Positions 10,359 through 19,311 of a DNA stretch of 64,000 bases are shown in pieces. The notes below the pieces were generated by a model. The model searched no databases. It was not told the DNA's origin and was given only the letters and a program-made list of their open reading frames with translations. Position numbers and translations under genes: made by a program. Origin of the DNA: Paenibacillus silviterrae (GTDB lineage: Bacteria > Bacillota > Bacilli > Paenibacillales > NBRC-103111); assembly GCF_030167925.1 (NCBI RefSeq), contig NZ_JASKUT010000001.1:682001-746000 (forward strand). The letters are read 5' to 3'. The first letter of the stretch is position 1; every line of letters begins with the position of its first letter.

Positions 10359-10505
10359 TCCGCACTTTGTGGTGAACCATACAGTAAACGCTCCGGACGT
10401 TCTGCTATGATGTGTCAGGACAGAGACGAGAACCCAATAACTGACCGATAACTAAATTTCATAACTACGATTTACCGTCTCAACAAAGGAAAGGAGTTTC
10501 ACTAA

Positions 10506-13500
10506 ATGGAATCATCTGTAAAAATGGGAAAGAAAATCGCTGCATGCCTGCTGGCGTTCCCGCTTATGCTGGGGAGCATCAGCCCCCATTCGATAGGAGG
10601 GTCTGCCGTCGCGGTTGCCGCTGCCTCAGTCGACACCGCTGTAGCAGTGCAGCCGGGCAGCGCCCCTGCTGGCTCTGCCGTGAAGCTGGATGCGAAGGTG
10701 ACGGTACCCGAAACGACGGCGCTGCTGGTGGACGTCGAGATATTCGACGCTTCGCTGAAGAAGGTTCACCAAATGTTCAAGGACAATATCAGCGTCAAAG
10801 CCGGCGTTCCGGCGACCGTTCCGTTTGAATGGACCCTCCCCGCAGGCTTGCCGGAGGGCAAATACATCGTCAGCATGGGGGTGTTCGGAGCCGGCTGGAG
10901 CAGCATGTACAAATGGCATGCCGGAGCGGCAGAGCTGACGGTCACGAAGGGAGCTCCGACGCTCACCTTCACCAGCAATGCCGGTGTGACGCCGGCACAA
11001 GCGCAGCGAGGGACCTCAGTGCAGGTAGACGCCTCGGTTGTAGCGAGCGTGTATTCGCAAGCGCTGGTCGAGCTGAGCCTGGTTGATCCAAACGGAGCCA
11101 AAGCGATGTCGCAAACCTTCCTGGAGACGTTCGAGGCTTCGCAGGTGAAGCGGCTGGCAGCGAACTGGAATGTTCCGCCAAACGCACCGGAAGGCGTGTA
11201 TCAAGTGGCGGTCGACGTTCAAAAGCCGGACCGCACGGCGGTCTATCACCACAATGCGCAAGCGGGGCAATTTACCGTGGGCTCGGTACAGCAGCCGTCG
11301 CTGCCTGCTCCTGCGAACGTGAAGGCCGTTCCCGGAGAAACACAGGTGGCCTTAACCTGGGACGCTATTGCAGACAGTAACGTGATGTATGAGGTGGAAG
11401 CGGACGGAACCATCGTAGACACTATCACCGGTACAAGCTACATCCATAGCGGGCTGCAGACGGATACGGCTCATTCCTATCGGGTGCGCGCCAAGAGCAG
11501 CCATGCGGTCGGGCTATGGAGCAGCGAAGTAAAGGCGAAAACAGCGCCTGCCGTAAGCAAGGGTTCATTGCAAGTCAACATCAAAACGGGAACGAACGCT
11601 TCCACTCAACAGCCGAGCCCGGGGATTGAAATTTACAACATCAGCAAGAACGCAATAGAGCTGAAGGATGTGAGGGCCCGTTATTATTTTACCATCGATG
11701 GGGAGAAGCCGTTGTCTCTCGGCTTCTGGACGACGGCCGTTAAGGATCAAGTCACGACCGCCTTCGTAAAAATGCCGATTCCTTCCGCGAACGCGGACCA
11801 TTACCTGGAGATTGGCTTCAAGGAAAACGCAGGGACGCTTCAGCCTGGAAGCAAGGTGGGCGTATACACTTGGCTTAACAAAAGCGACTGGTCGAGCTTT
11901 AAGCAAACCGACGATTACTCCTTCAACGGTTCTAGTGAGTCGGTAGCCAATGAGAAAGCGACGGGCTACCGCTTGGGGCAGCTGGATTGGGGCATGGAAC
12001 CGGTGCTGCTCGATATGCCGGCATTCCCGTCGAATATCAAGGCGGTGCCCGACGAAACGTCGATCCTATGGACCTGGGACGCCGTGGCGGGGGCAACCGG
12101 CTATGACGTGGATGCGGACGGTGCCATCACCGAGAACGTGCAGGGAAGCGAGTTCCTGAGTCAGTGGCTGCGTCCGGGTACGCGGCATACCTTCAAGGTA
12201 AGAGCGAGAAAGGGCGACAAGCTGAGTTTGTGGAGCTCGGCGCTGACCGTTAAAACTACGGGCGAGCAAATCCTGCCTGCACCGGAGAACGTAAGGGCGA
12301 AAGCTTCGCAGGACGCCATCACCGTAACCTGGAATCAGCTTCAGGAAGAGATTACAGGCTACGACATCGAAGTCGACGGCTCCGTGATGAATGCAGGCAC
12401 AGCCACAATCTATAACCATACCGGCCTTGCCCAGGGAACGTCTCATACGTATCGAGTGAGAGCGAAGGACGGCACAACGACAGGTGCATGGAGCTCGTCG
12501 CTCAAGCTGAATACGCTCTATGTGCCTACAGGCAAGTTCACCGTTAACTTCACGGTGGATACGGAGGCCCAGCGCGCACCGATCAGCCCGTATATTTATG
12601 GAACGAATGATGACCTGACCGGTACGGAAAACTGGGGCTCCAGACGTCAGGGCGGTAACCGAATGTCAACCTACAACTGGGAAAATAATGCCTCCAATGC
12701 CGGCGACGATTATTTCCATCGAAGCGACAACTATGTGCCGTGGTATTATGGCGGCATCCCATGGGGCGGTAATATGGACGATCCGGGCATCGGCGTCTCC
12801 GGCTTTCATCAGAAATCTCAAGCTATGGGCGCTTACACCTTAACCACTCTGCAGACCGCAGGCTATGTGGCGGCGGACAAGAATGGGGAGGTAAGCTCGG
12901 CGGAGACGGCTCCGTCTTCCCGCTGGAAGCAGGTGCAGGCGGCCAAAGGGGCGCCGTTCAGCCTGACGCCGGATCTAACCGACGACAAGGTGTACATGGA
13001 TGAATTCGTCAACCTGCTCGTGAATAAGCACGGTAACGCCTCGACGCCTACGGGCATCAAGGGGTATGCGATCGATAACGAGCCGAGTCTGTGGAAGAGC
13101 ACGCATCCTCACATGCATCCGGCCAAGCCGGGCAGTGCGGAGGTATTGAATAAGGGAATCGAGCTGGCCAAGGCCGTGAAGCACGTCGATCCTTATGCCG
13201 AAATGTTCGGCCCGGTGGCCTACAGCTTTGATGAAATGTACAGCATGCACGCAGCGGATGATTGGGAGTCCGTGAAAGGAAATTATCGCTGGTATGCCGA
13301 TTATTACCTCGATAAGTTCCGGATCGCCTCCGAGCGGGAAAACAAACGGTTGCTGGATGTGTTCGATTTCCACTGGTATCCGGAAATTTCCGCCGGCGGC
13401 TACCGGATCACGGACAGCGGCTCCAATGATAAGCTGGAAGCGAACCTGGCGCGTATGCAGGCACCGCGGTCGCTGTGGGATCCCAGCTATACCGAAGACA

Positions 13501-14090
13501 GCTGGATCGGGCAGTGGTACAGCTCCTTCCTGCCGGTCATCCCGAGATTGCAGCAGTCGATCGATGAGTACAACCCGGGAACGAAGATTGCGATTACAGA
13601 GTACAATTACGGTGGAGAGAACAACGTCTACGGCGGAATCGCCCATGCGGATGTGCTCGGGATTTTCGGGAAATACGGAGTATATTTGGCAAATTTCTGG
13701 AAAATGGTGAACAACCTAGAGGATGCGCCTTATGTAACGGCAGCCTTCAAGATCTTCAACAACTACGACGGAGGCGGCGCGAGGTTCGGCGACACGAAGG
13801 TGAAGGCCGAAACCTCAAACATCGAGAACAGCTCCATCTACGGCTCCGTCTTTAAGGACAGCGACAACAAGCTTCATCTAATTGTAATGAACAAAAACAA
13901 TGACCATGCGATGAATGCCGTTTTGAACATCGCCGGAAGCACACAGTATACATCGGCGCGCGTATGGGCGTTCGACGGCACCAGCCCGCGGATTACCGAG
14001 CGGGAAGGGATCAGCCGGATTACGGGCAACAGCTTCACCTACGAAGTTCCTAAGCTTACGGTAGCACATATCGTGCTTTCCGCCGAGTAA
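10506..14090 (+). CDS. Secreted multidomain GH44 endoglucanase/xyloglucanase with CBM3 and FN3 modules
   Basis: An extracellular plant-polysaccharide hydrolase of 1194 residues. The order is: Sec signal peptide (1 to about 40), two related beta-sandwich modules of unknown family (about 45-146 and 150-258), FN3 (about 266-348), a family 3 carbohydrate-binding module (about 352-497, with NASTQQPSPGIEIYN and SDWSSFKQTDDYSF), two more FN3 modules (503-587, 589-673), then the GH44 catalytic domain (676-1194). The acid/base is E859 in AIDNEPSLW and the nucleophile is E1032 in AITEYNYGG. GH44 enzymes of Paenibacillus cut xyloglucan and beta-1,4-glucans; exact specificity needs assay. AAAGGAAAGGAG precedes the start, and a strong terminator ends the monocistronic unit. 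CBM3 is internal here, whereas it is often C-terminal. Confidence 0.93.
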   Translation: MESSVKMGKKIAACLLAFPLMLGSISPHSIGGSAVAVAAASVDTAVAVQPGSAPAGSAVKLDAKVTVPETTALLVDVEIFDASLKKVHQMFKDNISVKAGVPATVPFEWTLPAGLPEGKYIVSMGVFGAGWSSMYKWHAGAAELTVTKGAPTLTFTSNAGVTPAQAQRGTSVQVDASVVASVYSQALVELSLVDPNGAKAMSQTFLETFEASQVKRLAANWNVPPNAPEGVYQVAVDVQKPDRTAVYHHNAQAGQFTVGSVQQPSLPAPANVKAVPGETQVALTWDAIADSNVMYEVEADGTIVDTITGTSYIHSGLQTDTAHSYRVRAKSSHAVGLWSSEVKAKTAPAVSKGSLQVNIKTGTNASTQQPSPGIEIYNISKNAIELKDVRARYYFTIDGEKPLSLGFWTTAVKDQVTTAFVKMPIPSANADHYLEIGFKENAGTLQPGSKVGVYTWLNKSDWSSFKQTDDYSFNGSSESVANEKATGYRLGQLDWGMEPVLLDMPAFPSNIKAVPDETSILWTWDAVAGATGYDVDADGAITENVQGSEFLSQWLRPGTRHTFKVRARKGDKLSLWSSALTVKTTGEQILPAPENVRAKASQDAITVTWNQLQEEITGYDIEVDGSVMNAGTATIYNHTGLAQGTSHTYRVRAKDGTTTGAWSSSLKLNTLYVPTGKFTVNFTVDTEAQRAPISPYIYGTNDDLTGTENWGSRRQGGNRMSTYNWENNASNAGDDYFHRSDNYVPWYYGGIPWGGNMDDPGIGVSGFHQKSQAMGAYTLTTLQTAGYVAADKNGEVSSAETAPSSRWKQVQAAKGAPFSLTPDLTDDKVYMDEFVNLLVNKHGNASTPTGIKGYAIDNEPSLWKSTHPHMHPAKPGSAEVLNKGIELAKAVKHVDPYAEMFGPVAYSFDEMYSMHAADDWESVKGNYRWYADYYLDKFRIASERENKRLLDVFDFHWYPEISAGGYRITDSGSNDKLEANLARMQAPRSLWDPSYTEDSWIGQWYSSFLPVIPRLQQSIDEYNPGTKIAITEYNYGGENNVYGGIAHADVLGIFGKYGVYLANFWKMVNNLEDAPYVTAAFKIFNNYDGGGARFGDTKVKAETSNIENSSIYGSVFKDSDNKLHLIVMNKNNDHAMNAVLNIAGSTQYTSARVWAFDGTSPRITEREGISRITGNSFTYEVPKLTVAHIVLSAE

Positions 14091-14092
14091 CA

Positions 14093-14134
14093 GAAAGAGG
14101 GGATCCGGCATCTGCCGGGTACCCTCTTTCTTTG
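14093..14134 (+). terminator. Terminator after GH44 gene
   Basis: GAAAGAGGG pairs with CCCTCTTTC, with CCGGCA/TGCCGG inside the stem; a T-rich tail follows. Confidence 0.85.
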
Positions 14135-14284
14135 TAACGGCTGTCTACTGCGGGGGAGGGCGTGTCCAAACCTGCGGTACCCGGCTTTGGTCCGCTCGAT
14201 TTTTACTTTTGTCAAACATGACGGAAGATGACATATTTGCCTTTTATCATGGGAATCATTCCTAAGGAAAGGTGAAGATGACTG

Positions 14285-15130
14285 ATGCAAGAAACGACGT
14301 TGGCGGGAAAGGTTGCTCTGGTAGCAGGCGGAAGCAGGGGGGCAGGACGCGGCATCGCGATAGAACTCGGGAAGGCAGGGGCAATCGTTTATGTGTCCGG
14401 AAGAAGCGTGCGCGGAGAGACGACGAACGGTTTTCCGGGGAGCGTGGACGAGACGGTCGACCAAATCCGGGAAGCCGGAGGGACGGCGTATGCCTGCCGA
14501 TGTGACCACAGGCAGGACGAGCAGTCGGAGGCGCTGGTGGAGCGAATACGGAAGGAACAGGGCAGGCTGGATGTTCTGGTCAACAACGCCTGGGGAGGGC
14601 ATGACCTCGAATGGAGCCTTAAGCCGATCCCCTTCTGGGAATATCCCTTGGAGCTGTGGGATGCGATGTTTCAAGGCGGTGTGCGGGCGCAGCTCGGCAT
14701 GAATCGTTATGCCGTTCCGCTGCTTCTGGAAACAGGAGGAGGGCTTATCGTACATCCGACCTTCTGGGACGACGGCAAGTATTTATCCGCGTTCTATTAC
14801 GATCTGGCCAAAAGCACCATCAATCGTATGGCCTTCGGATTAGCTCAGGAGCTGAAGGACAAGGGAGTGGCGGTCGTTGCCCTTTCCCCGGGATGGATGA
14901 GAACCGAGCTTGTCCTTTCGGGCCATGATACGGATGAAGCGAATTGGCAGAAGGTGGATGCCTTGCAGCTGACGGAATCGACTCATTATATCGGGCGGGC
15001 CGTTTGTGCGTTAGCCGCAGACCGCGATGTGATGAAAAAAAGCGGCAGTGTGCTTCAGGTGGGCCGGCTGGCCCAGGAATACGGTTTTACCGATGTGGAC
15101 GGCCGGTGGATTCCCCCGTTTCAGATTTAA
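14285..15130 (+). CDS. Short-chain dehydrogenase/reductase, DHRS1-like
   Basis: A 281-residue NAD(P)-dependent oxidoreductase. The dinucleotide motif is GGSRGAGRG, followed by VYVSGRS and the NNAWGG segment in place of NNAG. The long insert between strands 2 and 3 and the RLDVLVNNA block resemble DHRS1-type SDRs. The catalytic YxxxK is present in YYDLAK; the usual serine 13 residues before the tyrosine appears to be threonine (HPTFW), which may still support catalysis. GGTG precedes the ATG. No partner gene indicates the substrate; the sulfonate-type ABC operon starts after its own promoter downstream. Confidence 0.85.
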   Translation: MQETTLAGKVALVAGGSRGAGRGIAIELGKAGAIVYVSGRSVRGETTNGFPGSVDETVDQIREAGGTAYACRCDHRQDEQSEALVERIRKEQGRLDVLVNNAWGGHDLEWSLKPIPFWEYPLELWDAMFQGGVRAQLGMNRYAVPLLLETGGGLIVHPTFWDDGKYLSAFYYDLAKSTINRMAFGLAQELKDKGVAVVALSPGWMRTELVLSGHDTDEANWQKVDALQLTESTHYIGRAVCALAADRDVMKKSGSVLQVGRLAQEYGFTDVDGRWIPPFQI

Positions 15131-15159
15131 TCGTACGAACTATCGAAAAAGAATAGTTC

Positions 15160-15187
15160 TTGACATATCTCTTCATTCCACTATAAT
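15160..15187 (+). promoter_or_regulatory. Sigma-A promoter of the ABC/cysteine synthase operon
   Basis: TTGACA (15160-15165) and TATAAT (15182-15187) are both perfect consensus, separated by 16 bases. The -10 box overlaps the left end of a 25-bp palindrome. Confidence 0.85.
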
Positions 15188-15209
15188 ACCTACTATATTA
15201 GTAGGTATT
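15185..15209. promoter_or_regulatory. 25-bp palindromic operator overlapping the -10 box
   Basis: AATACCTACTA (15185-15195), TAT, TAGTAGGTATT (15199-15209): two perfect 11-bp arms. The left arm begins inside the -10 box and the right arm covers the start region, so a bound repressor would block RNA polymerase. Its layout recalls operators of Rrf2-type sulfur regulators such as CymR, but that identity is an inference. Confidence 0.7.
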
Positions 15210-15233
15210 TTCACATTTAGGGAGGCTCACATC

Positions 15234-16295
15234 TTGATTAGTCTACAGAGAAGAAACAAAGCCCTGCTAAGCTTCTTGGTCATCATGACCCTGCTGGTGC
15301 TGTCGGCCTGCGGTACGAATGCGAAGCAAGAGGCGGCTCCATCCGCAGGGGGAACCGGAGGCGCTGCAACGGCGGCGAAGAAGGATTTCGTAATCGGTTA
15401 TTTGAACGTTATGGACGATGCTCAGGCGATGCTTGCTTATGAAGCGAAGCTTTACGATAAGCACGGTTTGAACGCGAAGCTGCAGAAGTTTAACAGCGGT
15501 ACGGACCTGATTAAAGCGATGGTCGGAGGTCAGGTGGATGCGGGCGTGCTCGGCTTTACCAACGCGGTGTCTTGGGCTTCCAAGGGTGCCGGACTGAAGG
15601 TTGTCGGCGGCGCGCAGATGGGCTTTCACAGCATTCTGGTGAAGGAAGGCAGCGGCATTACGAAGGTGGAGGATTTGAAAGGGAAGAAGCTTGCATCCCA
15701 AGGTCAAGGGAGCACGGCGGATATCGTTCTTACCGGCGTCACACTGAAGAATGCGAATCTGACGAAGCAGGATCTTCAAATGGTGTATGTCGAGCCGGCA
15801 CAGGCAATTCAATCGTTAGCCTCCGGAGCGGTGGATGCGGCATTCGTATTCGAGCCGTATGACAGCATTGCGACGAAGACGATGGGCATGAAGCAAATCT
15901 ACGAGATCGGCAAGGTTTGGCCGTTCCCTTGTATGGTGGTTATCACAACCGATAAGCACTTGAAGGAAAACCGCGATGCGGTGAACATGGTTCTTGATGC
16001 GCAGAAGGAAGCTATCGAAATGCTGCAGAAGGATCCTTCCAAATCCGCCGAGCTGCTCGTGAGCAAATTCGTGGATAAGGACACCATGACTTCCCATCAT
16101 GGCGGCGAAATGAAATCGGTTGAAGTGATTAAACAAGCTATTGAAACACAAATTTTTAACTGGGAGATCACCCCTGACCAGATCACTCGTATGCAGGAAA
16201 TTTCCGATATCATGAGCAGCCAAGGGATTTTGGAAAAGACTGTGAATGTGAAGGATATTCTCGACCTTACTTGGCAGCAGCAACAGAAAAAATAG
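15234..16295 (+). CDS. ABC transporter substrate-binding lipoprotein, NMT1/SsuA-TauA type
   Basis: A 353-residue extracytoplasmic solute-binding lipoprotein. The N-terminus is a type II signal ending LSAC (lipidated C26), followed by a Gly/Ala-rich linker and an NMT1-like binding fold (VIGYLNVMDDAQAM, QVDAGVLGFTNAVSW, GAVDAAFVFEPYDS). Related proteins bind sulfonates, taurine, nitrate or pyrimidine precursors. The open frame extends back to 15048, but TTG at 15234 is the start: AGGGAGG lies 8 bases before it, and the promoter and palindrome lie just upstream. Permease and ATPase genes follow, and a cysteine synthase homologue closes the operon, so a sulfur-containing ligand is likely. Confidence 0.9.
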   Translation: MISLQRRNKALLSFLVIMTLLVLSACGTNAKQEAAPSAGGTGGAATAAKKDFVIGYLNVMDDAQAMLAYEAKLYDKHGLNAKLQKFNSGTDLIKAMVGGQVDAGVLGFTNAVSWASKGAGLKVVGGAQMGFHSILVKEGSGITKVEDLKGKKLASQGQGSTADIVLTGVTLKNANLTKQDLQMVYVEPAQAIQSLASGAVDAAFVFEPYDSIATKTMGMKQIYEIGKVWPFPCMVVITTDKHLKENRDAVNMVLDAQKEAIEMLQKDPSKSAELLVSKFVDKDTMTSHHGGEMKSVEVIKQAIETQIFNWEITPDQITRMQEISDIMSSQGILEKTVNVKDILDLTWQQQQKK

Positions 16296-16346
16296 AGATC
16301 GCGCTCTAGGTGAATGATAAAAATCAATATGTAAGGAGAATTCTCG

Positions 16347-17165
16347 GTGGGCTCATCATCCTCAGCGACGGCACAAGCGAAACCGAAGTCAAGCTCCTCC
16401 TGGAAGAAGGTGCTCCCCTATCTGTATGCGGTAGGGAGCCTTCTTCTTATTTGGCAGATAGCTGCATTGTTCCTGCCGGCCTATCTGCTGCCGGACGTGC
16501 CTGATGTGTTCAAACGCTTGCTCGCCAGTACGAACAAACCTGAATTTACCGACGGGATCAAAAGCAGTCTGTACCGTCTAGCCTTGGGATACCCGTTGGC
16601 TTGCCTTTTTGGGGCTACGCTCGGCTTGATCGCGGGCGTCTCTCAAGGCTTTGCGGTGTATCTCCGCAGCTTGATTTCGATCCTGCAGTCGATACCTCCA
16701 ATCACATGGGTGCCTTTCTTTGTCATCCTGCTCGGGTTCGGCGATGCTACGATCATTACCGTTATCATTATTGCAAGCTTCTTCCCGATGGCGCTTTCGG
16801 TTCTTAACTCCACGGAAGGCGTGAACCGTACGCATCTGGAGCTGGCGCGGGTGCTTGGAGCCTCTAAGCGGCAATTGATTCTCAAGGTGTTTGCACCGGA
16901 ATCGCTGCCGGCGTTTATTACCGGGGCTCAGGTAGCCTTCGGTAACGCATGGCGTTCCCTGATCGCAGCCGAAATGGTAGGCGGCGCCTCCATCGGTCTC
17001 GGCTACTATTCCCGCTGGCGCGGGGAGGTTGCCGATATGGAGGGCGTTCTCATGAGTATTCTCGTGATCGGCACCATCGCGGCGCTGCTTGATCTGGTGC
17101 TGCTGGAATGGCTGAAGCGCAGGCTGCTCCGTTACCGCTATGTGAAGACGGGAGGAGCTGAATAA
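16347..17165 (+). CDS. ABC transporter permease, SsuC/TauC type
   Basis: A 272-residue inner-membrane subunit with about six helices after a Ser/Lys-rich cytosolic leader of 20 residues. The cytoplasmic EAA loop, which docks with the ATPase, is in ELARVLGASKRQLI and FAPESLPAFITG. GTG at 16347 follows AAGGAG. It forms the channel for the lipoprotein encoded just upstream, and its stop is one base from the ATPase start. Confidence 0.9.
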   Translation: MGSSSSATAQAKPKSSSSWKKVLPYLYAVGSLLLIWQIAALFLPAYLLPDVPDVFKRLLASTNKPEFTDGIKSSLYRLALGYPLACLFGATLGLIAGVSQGFAVYLRSLISILQSIPPITWVPFFVILLGFGDATIITVIIIASFFPMALSVLNSTEGVNRTHLELARVLGASKRQLILKVFAPESLPAFITGAQVAFGNAWRSLIAAEMVGGASIGLGYYSRWRGEVADMEGVLMSILVIGTIAALLDLVLLEWLKRRLLRYRYVKTGGAE

Positions 17166-17166
17166 C

Positions 17167-17904
17167 GTGCAAACCATCCATGTAGACAACGTCTCCAAAG
17201 CGTTCGGAACTTTAGAGGTGTTAAAGCAGGTCAATATTCGACTGGAGCAGGGAGAATTCGCTGCGATTGTCGGTCCCTCCGGGTGCGGTAAAAGTACGGT
17301 GCTTCGGATGATTGCCGGTTTGGAAACGGCGACAACGGGAGTCGTGACCGCAAATGCGAAGCCGATTCAAGCACCGGATCCCAGCCGAGTGCTGATTTTC
17401 CAAGAGCATGCCTTGTATCCGTGGAGAACGGTGGAGCAGAACGTAGGCTTCGGGCTTGAGCTTGCCGGAATGTCCAAAACCGAGCGTAAGCAGAAGTCCG
17501 ATGCCATGCTCGAGAAGGTGGGGCTGGCCGGCTTCCAGAAGTATTACCCGCATCAGCTGTCCGGAGGCATGAGACAGCGCGCATCCATCGCCAGGGCCTT
17601 GGTGATGGATCCTGAAGTGCTTCTCCTGGATGAGCCTTTCGGAGCTTTGGACGCAATTACGAAAATTACGATGCAAAACGAGCTGATCCGCTTATGGGAA
17701 GGCACGGGCAAAACCGTTCTGCTGATCACTCATGATATTGATGAAGCCATTTACCTGGCGGATACGATATATGTAATGAGCCCCCGCCCCGGCCGCATCG
17801 TAGAGACCATCCGGTCGACGGTGCCGCGGCCGCGCAACCGCAACGGGGCGGATTTTGTACAGCTGCGCGAACAGATCATGAAGCACTTGGATTTGGCTAA
17901 GTAA
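17167..17904 (+). CDS. ABC transporter ATP-binding protein, SsuB/TauB type
   Basis: A 245-residue nucleotide-binding subunit. Walker A is GPSGCGKST, the signature is LSGGMRQR, Walker B is VLLLDEPF, with FQEHALYPW in the Q-loop and a switch histidine in LITHDIDEA. GTG start, with GGGAGG overlapping the end of the permease gene. The sequence after the core (SPRPGRIVETI) is typical of the nitrate/sulfonate/taurine group. It powers the permease encoded one base upstream. Confidence 0.93.
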   Translation: MQTIHVDNVSKAFGTLEVLKQVNIRLEQGEFAAIVGPSGCGKSTVLRMIAGLETATTGVVTANAKPIQAPDPSRVLIFQEHALYPWRTVEQNVGFGLELAGMSKTERKQKSDAMLEKVGLAGFQKYYPHQLSGGMRQRASIARALVMDPEVLLLDEPFGALDAITKITMQNELIRLWEGTGKTVLLITHDIDEAIYLADTIYVMSPRPGRIVETIRSTVPRPRNRNGADFVQLREQIMKHLDLAK

Positions 17905-17924
17905 AGGCAGGTGGACCTATCATC

Positions 17925-18860
17925 ATGGGAATGTATAACAATATTACCGAGCTGATCGGCCAAACGCCGGTTGTCCGGCTGCAGCGGATCGTTCCGGCCG
18001 ACTCGGCGGAAGTGTATGTGAAGCTGGAGAAATGCAACCCGTCGGGCAGTGTGAAGGACCGCGCTGCATACGGACTCATCACGGCAGCAGAGCGTCAGGG
18101 GCTGCTGAGACCGGGTGCAACCATTATTGAACCGACCAGCGGCAACACCGGCATCGGCTTAGCGATGATTGCAGCGGCGAGAGGGTATAAGGCTATCCTC
18201 ATTATGCCCGACAATATGTCTAAGGAACGGATCAATATACTTAAGGCATACGGAGCACAAGTCGTCTTGACGCCCAGCGAACAAAGGATGCCGGGCGCTA
18301 TCGCCAAGGCGTTGGAGCTGAGGGATCAAATTCCGGGCAGCTTCATTCCCCAGCAGTTCGAGAACCCGGCCAATCCCGACATTCACCGTGTGACCACGGC
18401 GCTGGAAATATTGGAGCAAATGGACGGCAAGCTGGATGGCTTCGTAGCGACGGCGGGCACGGGAGGCACCATTACCGGTACGGGGGAAACGCTTCGCGAG
18501 CACCTGCCGAACCTGCACATTGCGGTTGTGGAGCCTCAAGGCTCCCCGGTATTATCCGGAGGAAAGCCGGGTCCTCATAAGCTGGTAGGGACGAGTCCCG
18601 GCTTCATTCCGGCAATCCTCAACACCAAGGTATACGATGAAATCATTCAAATCCGGGATGAGGAAGCGGTTAAGACAACGCTGAATCTGGCGCGTCAAGA
18701 GGGCATGCTGGTAGGTCCTTCGTCCGGCGCATCCGTCTTCGCGGCTATCCAGGTGGCCCGCAAGCTGGGAGCGGGGAAGCGCGTGGTATGCATCGCCCCG
18801 GATACAGGCGAGCGTTACCTGAGCATGGGGATCTTCTCTTCGCCGGAAGACGGCGAGTAA
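17925..18860 (+). CDS. cysK: Cysteine synthase family PLP enzyme (O-acetylserine sulfhydrylase-like)
   Basis: By family it makes cysteine from O-acetylserine and sulfide. The 311 residues show the fold-type II signatures: K44 in PSGSVKDRAA binds PLP, EPTSGNTGIGLA binds the substrate carboxylate, and GTGGTITGTGE binds the cofactor phosphate. It follows the ABC ATPase by 20 bases, so uptake and assimilation appear coupled. The main housekeeping CysK may lie elsewhere; this copy could be a specialised CysK/CysM or a related sulfhydrylase acting on the imported compound. The operon ends at a strong terminator. Confidence 0.88.
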   Translation: MGMYNNITELIGQTPVVRLQRIVPADSAEVYVKLEKCNPSGSVKDRAAYGLITAAERQGLLRPGATIIEPTSGNTGIGLAMIAAARGYKAILIMPDNMSKERINILKAYGAQVVLTPSEQRMPGAIAKALELRDQIPGSFIPQQFENPANPDIHRVTTALEILEQMDGKLDGFVATAGTGGTITGTGETLREHLPNLHIAVVEPQGSPVLSGGKPGPHKLVGTSPGFIPAILNTKVYDEIIQIRDEEAVKTTLNLARQEGMLVGPSSGASVFAAIQVARKLGAGKRVVCIAPDTGERYLSMGIFSSPEDGE

Positions 18861-18869
18861 TCTGCAGTG

Positions 18870-18920
18870 AAAACGGTATGTTCTTTCCGGCGGTCGAGCC
18901 GGGGAGCATACCGTTTTTTT
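18870..18920 (+). terminator. Terminator of the ABC/cysK operon
   Basis: AAAACGGTATG (18870-18880) pairs with CATACCGTTTT (18907-18917), followed by a T tract. Confidence 0.9.
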
Positions 18921-19311
18921 CGTATACCGGTGTTATTGCCACTGGATGAACTCATGAGGCTGAACGGTTTCATCGTTCCAAGTGAGCCCGAGACGGCGAT
19001 TGCGTTCACCTATGAAGGAGGTCGCTTCTTCCACGATTCGGAGCATTCGGGTGTCGCCCAAAAATTGCAGCCCCGCCGTTACTCCGTCCCATACGCCTTG
19101 ACTTCCTTTAGGTAAGCCAGCCAGGCATAGAACTCTTCGGGAGAGTGCGTGGCATGACTCCTTTCTATGGTTGTAGAGGAATATGAAGAAATTGTCAATC
19201 CCTGACCCTGGGCGCGTATTTGATGACCGAACCGCTTCAGGTAGTCTGCCGGACCGTCTTGTTGTACAATAGAGAGCAGGGAAGGATAGGTACGGAAAAT
19301 CAAGGGAGCGG
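18921..19311. other. 391-bp intergenic region between cysK terminator and deoR-type gene
   Basis: No convincing gene. On the minus strand a TTGACA, 17-base spacer and TACAAC (about 19170-19200) precede AAAGGAG and an ATG, but the frame closes after 15 codons. A neighbouring frame ends with a protein-like YAWLAYLKEVKAYGTE (stop near 19079) without a usable start. This could be a decayed or frame-shifted small gene. On the plus strand only the leader of the downstream regulator is seen. Confidence 0.5.

Noticed and set aside
12975..13646. 223-codon minus-strand open frame in the GH44 domain
   Set aside because: Overlaps the catalytic residues of GH44 on the opposite strand.
15048..15233. Upstream extension of the ABC lipoprotein frame to 15048
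   Set aside because: It would overlap the SDR gene and run through the promoter and palindrome; the lipoprotein signal begins at TTG 15234.
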